Below the pieces are notes generated by a model, which did not search any database, was not told where the DNA came from, and was given only the letters and a program-made list of their open reading frames with translations. A program made the translations under genes and the position numbers. Positions 1 through 7,464 of a stretch of 43,517 bases of DNA are shown here, one piece after another (position 1 is the first letter of the stretch; every line of letters begins with the position of its first letter). The DNA lies in assembly GCA_903859415.1 (NCBI GenBank), contig CAIOMN010000090.1, positions 1-43,517 of the forward strand, read 5' to 3'. The DNA is from an uncultured Methylococcaceae bacterium (lineage in GTDB: Bacteria > Pseudomonadota > Gammaproteobacteria > Methylococcales > Methylomonadaceae).

Positions 1-140
1 AAGTCCGACATGAACGGGTTTTAGCGAAAAACTGTGCAAGTTTTGATCAATTTGAAGTTTGGCATAAGGATAATTTAAAATTTTTCTGAAACCCGTCAGG
101 AACCACTTGTTCGAGTATCATATTCTCGGACAGCCTCCTA
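1..140 (+). mobile_element. Probable right end of an insertion sequence, cut by the window edge
   Basis: An open frame enters from the left edge (frame 3) and stops at TGA 87-89. Its tail reads as an ordinary protein C-terminus ending in WHKDNLKFF. About 35 bases further on, positions 121-140 carry TATTCTCGGACAGCCTCCTA. Read on the minus strand this is TAGGAGGCTGTCCGAGAATA, which resembles the terminal inverted repeats of several transposase-type insertion sequences. The inference is that the frame is the last ~28 codons of a transposase and the second motif is the element's terminal repeat. I did not recognise the family, and the other end lies outside the window, so this is tentative. The segment also has two short inverted pairs (14-21 with 89-96; 3-8 with 126-131). 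Confidence 0.35.
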
Positions 141-165
141 GCACGGATATTGCAATTTTCTAAGT

Positions 166-171
166 TATAAT
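166..171 (+). promoter_or_regulatory. Candidate -10 box for efpL
   Basis: A perfect TATAAT lies about 90 bases before the efpL start. No convincing -35 box sits at 16-18 bases upstream, so this is a weak promoter call resting on the -10 hexamer alone. The leader between it and efpL shows no other clear structure. Confidence 0.35.
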
Positions 172-259
172 ACTTGGTTATTTACTCTATCTGTTCATTG
201 ATTTATGGGTAAATCATTGTTCTTGAGTTGGCGACTATATAAATAATTTGGAGATGTGT

Positions 260-826
260 GTGGCAAAAGCGAGTGAGTTAAAGCGTGGAATGGTAGTTGA
301 GATTAATGGTGTGCCGCATATGGTCAAACAATTTGATGCAAAGAGCCCTTCTTCACGAGGCGCATCAACCTTATATAAGATTCGTTTTACTAACCTTAAA
401 ACAGGACAAAAACTGGATGAGTCTTTAAAAGGTGATGACTTTTTAAAAGACAGCGATTTAGTCAGGGCTAAAGTTCAATTCTCTTATGTGGATGGCGAGA
501 GTTATATTTTCATGGACTTGGAGGACTATACTCAGTACACCTTAAGCCGTGAGGATTTGGATGACCAGGTTAACTATTTAACAGAAGGTCTGGAAGGCAT
601 TGTTGCCTTGTTGATTGATGGTGTTATTTTGGGTATTGAGCTGCCGAGTTCGGTGATACTGGGTATTGTAGAAACAGCGCCTTCTATTAAAGGGGCAACG
701 GCCTCAGGACGCACTAAAACAGCGCGTCTGGTCACCGGTATTGAGGTGCAAGTACCTGAGTATTTGGAAGTGGATGATTTAATTAAGGTCAATACTGAAA
801 GTGGCAAATACATGGCACGTGTTTAA
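260..826 (+). CDS. efpL: Elongation factor P-like protein EfpL (YeiP)
   Basis: EfpL is a paralogue of elongation factor P that rescues ribosomes stalled at proline-rich and related motifs. The protein has the three-domain EF-P layout: an N-terminal KOW-like barrel followed by two OB folds. The loop at residues 29-34 reads SPSSRG, placing Arg33 where EF-P carries its modified lysine; E. coli EfpL also has Arg33. This numbering supports the GTG at 260, which has GGAG six bases upstream, over the ATG at 254 (directly against the GGAG) and the TTG at 248. The product is 188 aa, normal for the family. rlmG follows 24 bases downstream, so the two translation-related genes may be cotranscribed. Confidence 0.9.
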   Translation: MAKASELKRGMVVEINGVPHMVKQFDAKSPSSRGASTLYKIRFTNLKTGQKLDESLKGDDFLKDSDLVRAKVQFSYVDGESYIFMDLEDYTQYTLSREDLDDQVNYLTEGLEGIVALLIDGVILGIELPSSVILGIVETAPSIKGATASGRTKTARLVTGIEVQVPEYLEVDDLIKVNTESGKYMARV

Positions 827-850
827 AGCAACGGCTGTGTTACTGGGTTA

Positions 851-2005
851 ATGGATAATAAAACAGAAAATTTACTAAGCGTTCCTCAAGGCGGGTTTGA
901 ATTAAATCGCTTGCCGAAGCGCTCCTTAGAGTTACTGCGTGCCTGGGATGCGGCGGATGAATATGTATTAAATACGCTAGCCGAGGATATTAAACCTGCC
1001 GCTAATGCCCGTATATTAATTTTGAATGATAGTTTTGGCGCATTAGCTATCGCATTAAGTGACTTTAAACCGGATTCCGTATCAGACTCTTATTTGTCAC
1101 AGCAGGCTACGCGGCTTAATTTAAAGGCGAATAACCTGGCTGAAGACAGTGTGACGTTGATTAATAGTCTTGAGGCGTTAGAAGGATCATACGATTATGT
1201 ATTGATTAAAGCGACTAAGACCTTGGCCTTGCTAGAAGATCAATTGATACGGTTACATCCACATTTACATGCCTCAACTCACGTTATTTTGGGGGGTATG
1301 ATAAAAACCTTACCCGCGGCTATCTGGAAGTTGTTAGAGCGCTTGGTTGGAACGACTACCACATCGTTGGCGCGTAAAAAGGCCCGGCTTATTTTCACAA
1401 CACCAGATCCTGATTTGATAGTCCCTGTGAGTCCTTACCCCGTTTATTATCAGCTTGAAGGTTCGACGCATTTAATTTGCAATCATGCGAATGTGTTTTC
1501 AAGGGATAGTCTGGATATTGGCACCCGTTTTTTTCTTCAACACCTCCCGCAGCATCATGGCAAGGTTGATATTGTAGATTTGGGCTGTGGTAATGGTCTG
1601 TTAGGATTAATAGCGGCTGAAAGAAATCCAGAGGCCAGGGTACATTTTGTAGATGAATCGTTTATGGCAGTTGCCTCTGCCAGGGAGAATTTTTTTCGGG
1701 CCTTTGGAGAAGAGCGCAAGGCTGTTTTTACAGTGGGTAATGGGCTGGATAATTTTGAAACCGATTCTGCTGATTTGATTCTTTGTAATCCACCTTTTCA
1801 TCAGCAAAATACAATAGGCGATCAAATTGCTACTGCCATGATTAAGGAATCAAGGCGGGTGCTAAAGAAGAGGGGGGAGCTATGGATAGTGGGTAACCGC
1901 CATCTAAATTATCCTATTAACCTTAAGCAGTTATTTGGAAACTGTACGACGGTTGCTGCCAATAATAAATTTGTTATTTTAAAGGCAGTCGTAAAGGATA
2001 ATTAA
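851..2005 (+). CDS. rlmG: 23S rRNA (guanine-1835-N2)-methyltransferase RlmG
   Basis: RlmG methylates N2 of G1835 in 23S rRNA using S-adenosylmethionine. The 384-aa protein has the family's duplicated design: a degenerate N-terminal methyltransferase-like half (residues about 1-190) and a catalytic C-terminal half. The latter shows the SAM-binding motif VDLGCGNGLLGL near residue 245 and the catalytic NPPFH motif near residue 320. Stretches such as NHANVFSR, GTRFFLQHLP and NNKFVILKAV match the E. coli protein closely, as does the length (378 aa in E. coli). It starts at ATG 851, 24 bases after efpL. It converges on the cold-shock gene. Confidence 0.93.
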   Translation: MDNKTENLLSVPQGGFELNRLPKRSLELLRAWDAADEYVLNTLAEDIKPAANARILILNDSFGALAIALSDFKPDSVSDSYLSQQATRLNLKANNLAEDSVTLINSLEALEGSYDYVLIKATKTLALLEDQLIRLHPHLHASTHVILGGMIKTLPAAIWKLLERLVGTTTTSLARKKARLIFTTPDPDLIVPVSPYPVYYQLEGSTHLICNHANVFSRDSLDIGTRFFLQHLPQHHGKVDIVDLGCGNGLLGLIAAERNPEARVHFVDESFMAVASARENFFRAFGEERKAVFTVGNGLDNFETDSADLILCNPPFHQQNTIGDQIATAMIKESRRVLKKRGELWIVGNRHLNYPINLKQLFGNCTTVAANNKFVILKAVVKDN

Positions 2006-2068
2006 AGATACAACTGCACTAAGAAAAAAATATTAGACAATTTTCTCCTATATAAAAGTAATAAGCCA

Positions 2069-2098
2069 CCCCCAAAGAGTCATAGACTCTATAGGGGG
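2069..2098 (-). terminator. Terminator-like hairpin between rlmG and the cold-shock gene
   Basis: Two nested inverted pairs form one hairpin: CCCCC (2069-2073) with GGGGG (2094-2098), and AGAGTC (2076-2081) with GACTCT (2085-2090) around a 3-base loop. On the minus strand it follows the cold-shock gene stop by about 20 bases and is followed by a T-rich stretch. It could also end rlmG transcription from the other side. Confidence 0.6.
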
Positions 2099-2116
2099 AG
2101 ATTATATTCGAGAGTA

Positions 2117-2326
2117 TTACGCGGGGGTTACATTCTCTGCTTGCGGTCCTTTTTGACCTTGAGTTACTTGCATAGTAACTTTTTGGCCTTCTCGCAAGGT
2201 TTTGCGACCGGTGCCATTAATTGCGCTGTGGTGAACAAAAACATCTTTGCCACCTTCTTGTTCAATAAATCCAAAACCTTTTTCATCATTGAACCACTTA
2301 ACGGTACCTACAACTTGATCTGACAT
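2117..2326 (-). CDS. Cold-shock domain protein, CspA family
   Basis: This 69-aa protein is a single cold-shock domain, a five-stranded OB-fold barrel that binds single-stranded RNA and DNA and melts RNA secondary structure. The RNA-binding motifs are present as KGFGFI (RNP1) and VFVHHSA (RNP2), after the usual [12 protein letters not shown] start. Length is normal for CspA-type proteins. It is a single gene on the minus strand with a terminator-like hairpin downstream. Its leader also contains a terminator-like hairpin close to the start codon (annotated separately), which suggests control at the RNA level. Which Csp paralogue it is, and whether it is cold-induced, cannot be told from the sequence. 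Confidence 0.93.
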   Translation of the reverse strand: MSDQVVGTVKWFNDEKGFGFIEQEGGKDVFVHHSAINGTGRKTLREGQKVTMQVTQGQKGPQAENVTPA

Positions 2327-2341
2327 ATCACACTCTTAACT

Positions 2342-2365
2342 AAAAAAACGCCAATTTATGTTGGC
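2342..2365 (-). promoter_or_regulatory. Terminator-like hairpin in the cold-shock gene leader
   Basis: On the minus strand GCCAA, a 6-base loop and TTGGC form a small hairpin followed by G and seven T (2348-2342). It ends 15 bases upstream of the start codon. This has the shape of an intrinsic terminator inside the 5' leader, which could attenuate transcription. The stem is only 5 bp, so it is a weak terminator. Confidence 0.45.
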
Positions 2366-2519
2366 TTTGCAAATTCCAGCTCCATGAAGAAGCCGACTCA
2401 AACTTTAACTACGGCTAAATAGTAGCACTAAAAATACAGCTAGAGCAAAAAACATTTTAATTAAATACGGAATATTATTGATCTAACAGCTTTGCTAGGT
2501 TCATTAATGTTCACAGGGT

Positions 2520-3407
2520 TTATTTAAGCTTAAATTTAAAGGTCGGAAGACGTTCAAAAAACTCATGCATAATTAGTGCTAAGACTATCAATCCCGAGCC
2601 TGTTACTACTTTTAGACTGAGCATTTCATGGTTAATAACGTGACCTAACAATAAACCTAGTAACGGGGTGATCAAGCTGATTAATGCAACGCGGGTAGCT
2701 GATAAATGCGTTAGCAGATAAAAATAGAAGATAAAGCCTATTGTGGTTGCTATCACACCTAAATAAATAATCGCTGCCAGACTGGTGGGTGTCCATAATG
2801 TTGGCCATTGACCATCAATTAGGCCCCAGGTAACCAGATAGGCAGGTAAAGCGATTAGCAAACCTCCGGTGACTTGATCACGTGCCGGTATTTTTGCACC
2901 CACGCACTTTATCAAAACCGAGCAGACGGCTTGTAATCCTGCAGAGAACAGGACAGCGCCAATCCCCAATACCGCGCTATGACCTAATTGTAAGGCTGAA
3001 CCGAACATAACAACCAGTCCGCCAATTCCTAGGCTATATGAGAGTAATTTGCCCAGGGTAAGACTGCGTTCCCCCAAGAAAATAGCGGCTAATAAAGCGG
3101 TTATGAGTGGCGTTAAACCAAACATGACCGAAATCCAGCCAGACGGAATAAATTGAGCCGCCCAGTAGACTGGGAGCATGCAGCCGTAGATTTGTAAAGC
3201 TACAGCAAGATACGTTAACAAGGCTTTGGGATGCCAGGCTAAGGGTTGTCGGGTGAACAAGAGTGCCAATAATAAGCAAGCTGTTCCAATGCTCATTCGG
3301 GCTGTGACACCGAATAGAAAGCCTGGGCCTTCACCACTCCATTTGATCGCTAGAGGGGTTGTTGTCCAAAGCAAAACAACAGTAAGATAAGTTAATGGAA
3401 TGCGCAT
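2520..3407 (-). CDS. EamA/DMT-family transporter, ten membrane segments
   Basis: This is a drug/metabolite transporter superfamily protein of 295 aa with about ten hydrophobic segments in two EamA repeats (roughly residues 5-135 and 145-285). That is the usual layout for inner-membrane exporters of amino acids, metabolites or drugs; the substrate cannot be predicted. I chose ATG 3407-3405 because it overlaps the histidine kinase stop in a TAATG arrangement, indicating translational coupling. An ATG 21 bases further upstream lies inside the kinase gene. The tail after the last membrane segment is short and basic. Being third in a PhoP/PhoQ-like operon suggests export under control of that sensor, which is inference. 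Confidence 0.85.
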   Translation of the reverse strand: MRIPLTYLTVVLLWTTTPLAIKWSGEGPGFLFGVTARMSIGTACLLLALLFTRQPLAWHPKALLTYLAVALQIYGCMLPVYWAAQFIPSGWISVMFGLTPLITALLAAIFLGERSLTLGKLLSYSLGIGGLVVMFGSALQLGHSAVLGIGAVLFSAGLQAVCSVLIKCVGAKIPARDQVTGGLLIALPAYLVTWGLIDGQWPTLWTPTSLAAIIYLGVIATTIGFIFYFYLLTHLSATRVALISLITPLLGLLLGHVINHEMLSLKVVTGSGLIVLALIMHEFFERLPTFKFKLK

Positions 3408-4753
3408 TAGGGTAAATACACACTCCATCTCATGCCACCCAGTTCAGCGCTGGTACCGCCTTCAAGCGTGCCGCCCAGTAGGCTGATTATTTCATGAACG
3501 ACAGTAACGCCAATGCCGTGGCCATGAATATTTTCATCAGCACGTATGCCTCTTTTTAGGATGTCATTAAATTTCCCCACGGGTATTCCTGGGCCATCAT
3601 CTTCAATCTGAAGTAATAAACCATAGGTGCGTCTATTTTTACGCGGATTAAGATTGATGGTAACTTTGACTGAGTGATGGCACCATTTGCAGGCGTTATC
3701 CATTAGGTTTCCAATAATTTCGTATAAATCACCTTCTTCACAATAGATTAAATGCTGTTCAGGGATCTCCAATTCAAAAGTAAGGCCTTTCTCGATGTAT
3801 ACTTTATCGAGAGAGGATTTAATTTTCATAATGACCTTGCTGATATCAATACTCTTAATAGCTTTAAGCTCCGCCTTAGCTGCCGCCTTTTGTAATTGAT
3901 ATTCAACAATTTGATTCATTCTTGAAATCTGCTCTTGAACGGTTTCTTTGTTATCACTGAAAGATTCAACACAGCCCCGTAATATAGCCAATGGTGTTTT
4001 TAAACTGTGGGCTAAATCAGCCAGGTTATTTCTATATCTGTCTAATTGTGCGCGCTCATGAACTATAAAAGCATTAAGATTGCTGGCCAGTCCGGCTAGT
4101 TCAGTTGCATAAACGCCATCTAAGAGTGTCTTATGACCTTGATCAACTTCTTCAAGGTCATTGACGATGTCTCGAAGTGGTTTTAAACTCCAGCGCAATA
4201 ATACAAACTGAATAATGACTAAGGTCACTCCTATTGCCAGTAGCCAGATTCTTAATAGGTCTCTTAAATGCTCGATTTGCGTACTTACAAATCGTGCATC
4301 TTCAGTCACGGTAAATATAAATTCCCGCTCAATCCCATTGCTGCTTTTTAAAATGACATCCGAATGGACGGCATAACGATCATGTTTAACAACGACAAAT
4401 TCTGAGATACCAGCAGTTAACTGATTAGGCGGTATCAGTTCCTCAAGTCCAATCGCCGATTGAGAACGCCAGACGGTATCCTTTTTAGCCTGTTGGATAA
4501 AGCCATATAAACCTGATCCCGGAGTTTCAAAGCGTGGCTCAGGGAGTAAAGGGGGCATGATCAAATCGCCAGATTCGTTTAATTTTGCTGCGGATAAAAG
4601 TGCATAAACCTGAACTTGTAATCGATCTTTTAAGGCTTGCTCAGCACTGTGACGGAAGCCTTGCTCCAGAATGATGGCGACTAGGGTAAAGAATATTGCT
4701 AGTACAAAACCTTCTGTCACTAATAAGCGAAAGCTTAGGGATTTTCTGCGCAT
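3407..4753 (-). CDS. Sensor histidine kinase, PhoQ-like
   Basis: A 448-aa inner-membrane histidine kinase. Membrane segments lie at about residues 8-27 and 165-187, enclosing a periplasmic sensor of about 140 aa. A HAMP-like linker, a phosphoacceptor helix and an ATPase domain follow. The phosphoacceptor His249 sits in DLAHSLKTPLAIL, the version of the H-box typical of PhoQ rather than most kinases. The ATP-binding domain has an N-box (NLMDNACKW), a DDGPGIP G1 box and HGHGIGV. PhoQ homologues sense divalent cations, acid pH or cationic peptides. The periplasmic domain here is too divergent for me to assign a signal. Its ATG directly follows the response regulator stop (TAAATG) and its own stop overlaps the EamA start. 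Confidence 0.9.
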   Translation of the reverse strand: MRRKSLSFRLLVTEGFVLAIFFTLVAIILEQGFRHSAEQALKDRLQVQVYALLSAAKLNESGDLIMPPLLPEPRFETPGSGLYGFIQQAKKDTVWRSQSAIGLEELIPPNQLTAGISEFVVVKHDRYAVHSDVILKSSNGIEREFIFTVTEDARFVSTQIEHLRDLLRIWLLAIGVTLVIIQFVLLRWSLKPLRDIVNDLEEVDQGHKTLLDGVYATELAGLASNLNAFIVHERAQLDRYRNNLADLAHSLKTPLAILRGCVESFSDNKETVQEQISRMNQIVEYQLQKAAAKAELKAIKSIDISKVIMKIKSSLDKVYIEKGLTFELEIPEQHLIYCEEGDLYEIIGNLMDNACKWCHHSVKVTINLNPRKNRRTYGLLLQIEDDGPGIPVGKFNDILKRGIRADENIHGHGIGVTVVHEIISLLGGTLEGGTSAELGGMRWSVYLP

Positions 4754-5431
4754 TTAAGAAACGCCAGACCCAATCCGGTAACCACGACCACGCAATGTTT
4801 CAATCGGTTTACGTGTTCCGTCAGGATCCAGTTTTTTTCTTAAGCGACCAATAAAAACCTCAATAACATTGCTGTCTCTATCAAAGTCTTCATCGTAGAT
4901 GTGTGCGGTTAAAACAGTTTTTGAAATTAATTCGCCTTTACGAAACATAAGATATTCTAAGACCTTGTATTCAAATGCTGTTAATTCCAGTTTTGTGCCG
5001 GAAACGAAGACTTCTTGTGCCATAGTATTAAGTTCGATGTTGTCATGAGTTAATACAGGATGCGCTTGTCCAGCTGAACGTCTGATTAATGCGTTTATTC
5101 TGGCCAGTAATTCTTCGTATTGGAAGGGTTTAACCAAATAGTCATCTGCTCCTGCCTCTAGGCCTTCTACCTTTTCCTGCCAACGACTTCGGGCAGTCAA
5201 AATTAAAATAGGCGTGGTAATTTTTTCTTTACGTAAGCGTTTGATCAGTTCTATACCTGAAAAATCGGGAAGTCCAATATCAATAATAGCAACATCAATA
5301 GGGTACTCTTTACCCATGAAGTAGCCATCGCTTCCAGTATGGGAACTGTCAACAGCAAATCCTTTATTCACTAGATATTGTTGGATTTGATTACAGAGGG
5401 TTATTTCATCTTCAACGATAAGAATGCGCAT
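4754..5431 (-). CDS. OmpR/PhoP-family response regulator
   Basis: A 225-aa DNA-binding response regulator. The receiver domain (1-115) has the acidic pocket at Glu7/Asp8, the phosphoacceptor Asp51 in IIDIGLPD, and Lys101 in LVKPF. The C-terminal winged helix (about 130-222) has the OmpR-type LTAFEYKVLEYL helix and the RGRGYRIG wing. The wording around WQEKVEGLEAGADDYL matches PhoP of enterobacteria. It is the first gene of a three-gene minus-strand operon with the PhoQ-like kinase (no gap) and the EamA transporter, and it is divergent from icd. I saw no clear PhoP box (paired GTTTA half-sites) upstream, so autoregulation is not shown. Confidence 0.92.
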   Translation of the reverse strand: MRILIVEDEITLCNQIQQYLVNKGFAVDSSHTGSDGYFMGKEYPIDVAIIDIGLPDFSGIELIKRLRKEKITTPILILTARSRWQEKVEGLEAGADDYLVKPFQYEELLARINALIRRSAGQAHPVLTHDNIELNTMAQEVFVSGTKLELTAFEYKVLEYLMFRKGELISKTVLTAHIYDEDFDRDSNVIEVFIGRLRKKLDPDGTRKPIETLRGRGYRIGSGVS

Positions 5432-5566
5432 GGGATCTCTTGGGATGGTTAATTGTTGCCAGTTTCTGTGCGGAAAACTTGAGACATTTCATTGAGTAAA
5501 GGATGAATGGATACAAGCTTGTCGGGTGTGATAGGCAGATAGATTCTTTTTTAGCATATATTTTAC

Positions 5567-5593
5567 TTGAATAGACATTGTTAAGACTATAAT
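5567..5593 (+). promoter_or_regulatory. Candidate sigma-70 promoter for icd
   Basis: TTGAAT (5567-5572) and a perfect TATAAT (5588-5593) are 15 bases apart, a little short of the ideal 17. They lie about 50 bases before the icd start, in the divergent region shared with the PhoP-like gene. Confidence 0.5.
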
Positions 5594-5645
5594 TCTCCAC
5601 TGTTGTTACAACCCTTGTGTTAAATATAAAATTGAGGTGTTATCT

Positions 5646-6953
5646 ATGAGTCAATCAGTTTACGAAGGCAGTGGTACTCCAATTACGATGCAAAATGGTT
5701 TATTGGTTGTACCTGATAACCCCATTATTCCCTATATTGAAGGGGACGGGACAGGTCCAGATATATGGCGTGCAACAGTACGTGTTTTAGATGCGGCTGT
5801 TAAAAGTGCCTATTCTGGTAAAAGGAAGATTCACTGGCTTGAGGTGTATGCAGGAGAAAAGGCAAACACTCTGTTTAATACCTGGTTGCCTGATGAAACG
5901 GTGACGGCGTGTCGAGATTTTTTAATTTCTATCAAAGGCCCTTTGACTACGCCCATCGGTGGTGGTATTCGCTCATTAAATGTGGCGCTGAGACAAATGC
6001 TCGATATGTACGTTTGTTTGCGTCCTGTGCGATGGTTTAAAGGCGTTCCTTCTCCAGTTAAAAATCCTGGAGCCGTTGATATGGTAATTTTTAGGGAAAA
6101 TACTGAAGACATCTATGCGGGATTGGAGTTTGAGCAAGGCAGCGATGATAACAAATTGTTTATGAAGTTATTACAGGAAAACTTTCCTAAACAATTTAGC
6201 AAAATTCGTTTTCCTGAGACGTCAGGCATTGGTATAAAACCGGTTTCACAGGAAGGGACTGAACGTTTAGTTCGCTCTGCTATTGATTATTGCCTCATTC
6301 AGAAGCGAAAAAGTCTCACGATTGTGCATAAAGGCAATATCATGAAGTTTACTGAAGGTGCTTTTCGTAATTGGGCGTATGCGCTTGCTGAGCGTGAATA
6401 CCCCGATCAAACGTATACATGGTCCCAATGGGAAAGAACGAAAGCTCAGTCAGGTGAAGAAGCGGCAAACAAGGAGCAGGCAGAAGCCTTGGCTCAGGGA
6501 CGTGTTTTAATTAAAGATGCTATCGCGGATATTGCCTTGCAACAGGTATTAACACGCCCGGAAGATTTTGATGTCATTGCGACATTAAATTTAAATGGTG
6601 ATTATTTATCCGATGCATTGGCTGCACAAGTAGGAGGTATTGGAATTGCACCAGGGGGGAATATTAATTATTCAACCGGTACTGCTGTCTTTGAAGCGAC
6701 TCATGGCACAGCACCTAAATACGCCAATCTTGATAAAGTGAATCCAGGCTCATTAATCTTGTCGGGTGAAATGATGTTGCGTTATATGGGTTGGACTGAA
6801 GCGGCTGATGCTATTATTAATGCCATGGATGCAGCGATTGCAAGTAAGCGAGTCACGTATGATTTTGCCCGTTTGATGGATAATGCGATTGAGGTTAAAT
6901 GCAGTGAGTTTGCAGATGTGTTAATTGAGAGCCTTTTTAACCTTAAACAATAA
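5646..6953 (+). CDS. icd: Isocitrate dehydrogenase, NADP-dependent
   Basis: This TCA-cycle enzyme oxidatively decarboxylates isocitrate to 2-oxoglutarate with NADP+. The 435-aa protein carries the substrate-binding serine in [13 protein letters not shown], where phosphorylation by AceK occurs in E. coli. The NADP-specificity residues of the E. coli enzyme are conserved: Lys and Tyr in HGTAPKYA, Val in DKVNPGS, Tyr in VTYDF and Arg in ARLMD. The catalytic Tyr and Lys lie in [11 protein letters not shown] and [10 protein letters not shown] chose ATG 5646 because GAGG lies 8 bases upstream; the GTG at 5637 overlaps that ribosome site. It is a typical single-subunit bacterial ICD, 20-odd residues longer than E. 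coli Icd at the N-terminus and loops. Confidence 0.95.
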   Translation: MSQSVYEGSGTPITMQNGLLVVPDNPIIPYIEGDGTGPDIWRATVRVLDAAVKSAYSGKRKIHWLEVYAGEKANTLFNTWLPDETVTACRDFLISIKGPLTTPIGGGIRSLNVALRQMLDMYVCLRPVRWFKGVPSPVKNPGAVDMVIFRENTEDIYAGLEFEQGSDDNKLFMKLLQENFPKQFSKIRFPETSGIGIKPVSQEGTERLVRSAIDYCLIQKRKSLTIVHKGNIMKFTEGAFRNWAYALAEREYPDQTYTWSQWERTKAQSGEEAANKEQAEALAQGRVLIKDAIADIALQQVLTRPEDFDVIATLNLNGDYLSDALAAQVGGIGIAPGGNINYSTGTAVFEATHGTAPKYANLDKVNPGSLILSGEMMLRYMGWTEAADAIINAMDAAIASKRVTYDFARLMDNAIEVKCSEFADVLIESLFNLKQ

Positions 6954-7025
6954 TCAATATAATATTGAACGAATGAAAGTATTTAATATCCTCACCGTTA
7001 GTATATGACTCATTAGGATCAGACA

Positions 7026-7430
7026 ATGACTAAAGAAATTATCCAGACTAATAAAGCACCTAAAGCAATAGGAACGTATTCGCAAGCCGTAAAAGTGGGT
7101 CAAACGGTCTATCTTTCAGGACAGATTCCTTTAGTTCCTGAAACAATGATTATTGTTGAAGGGGATATTACTGCCCAGATTACCCAAGTGTTTGAGAATT
7201 TAAAAGCTGTTGCTGAAGCCGCAGGCGGTGACTTCTCTGATTTTGTGAAGCTCAATGTATTTCTAACGGATCTATCTCATTTTCCTTTGGTTAATGAAAT
7301 TATGGGACATTACTTTCAAGAGCCTTATCCCGCAAGGGCTGCAGTTGGTGTGGCTGCGTTGCCTAAAAACGTAGCGGTTGAAATGGATGGTATTATGTTT
7401 TTGAAGGAACAAGAATATCCTGCCTCTTAA
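7026..7430 (+). CDS. ridA: RidA-family reactive enamine/imine deaminase
   Basis: RidA proteins are cytoplasmic trimers that hydrolyse the 2-aminoacrylate and related imines released by PLP enzymes such as threonine dehydratase, protecting other PLP enzymes. The 134-aa protein has the complete YjgF/YER057c/UK114 fold with the family markers [21 protein letters not shown] and the C-terminal [13 protein letters not shown]. The last contains the arginine that binds the substrate carboxylate in active RidA members, so this copy is probably catalytically competent. A ribosome site AGGATC precedes ATG 7026. It lies between icd and recG; recG follows 34 bases after its stop. Confidence 0.9.
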   Translation: MTKEIIQTNKAPKAIGTYSQAVKVGQTVYLSGQIPLVPETMIIVEGDITAQITQVFENLKAVAEAAGGDFSDFVKLNVFLTDLSHFPLVNEIMGHYFQEPYPARAAVGVAALPKNVAVEMDGIMFLKEQEYPAS

Positions 7431-7464
7431 TGTTTGAAAGATTAGTCCCTCCAGTCATTACACA

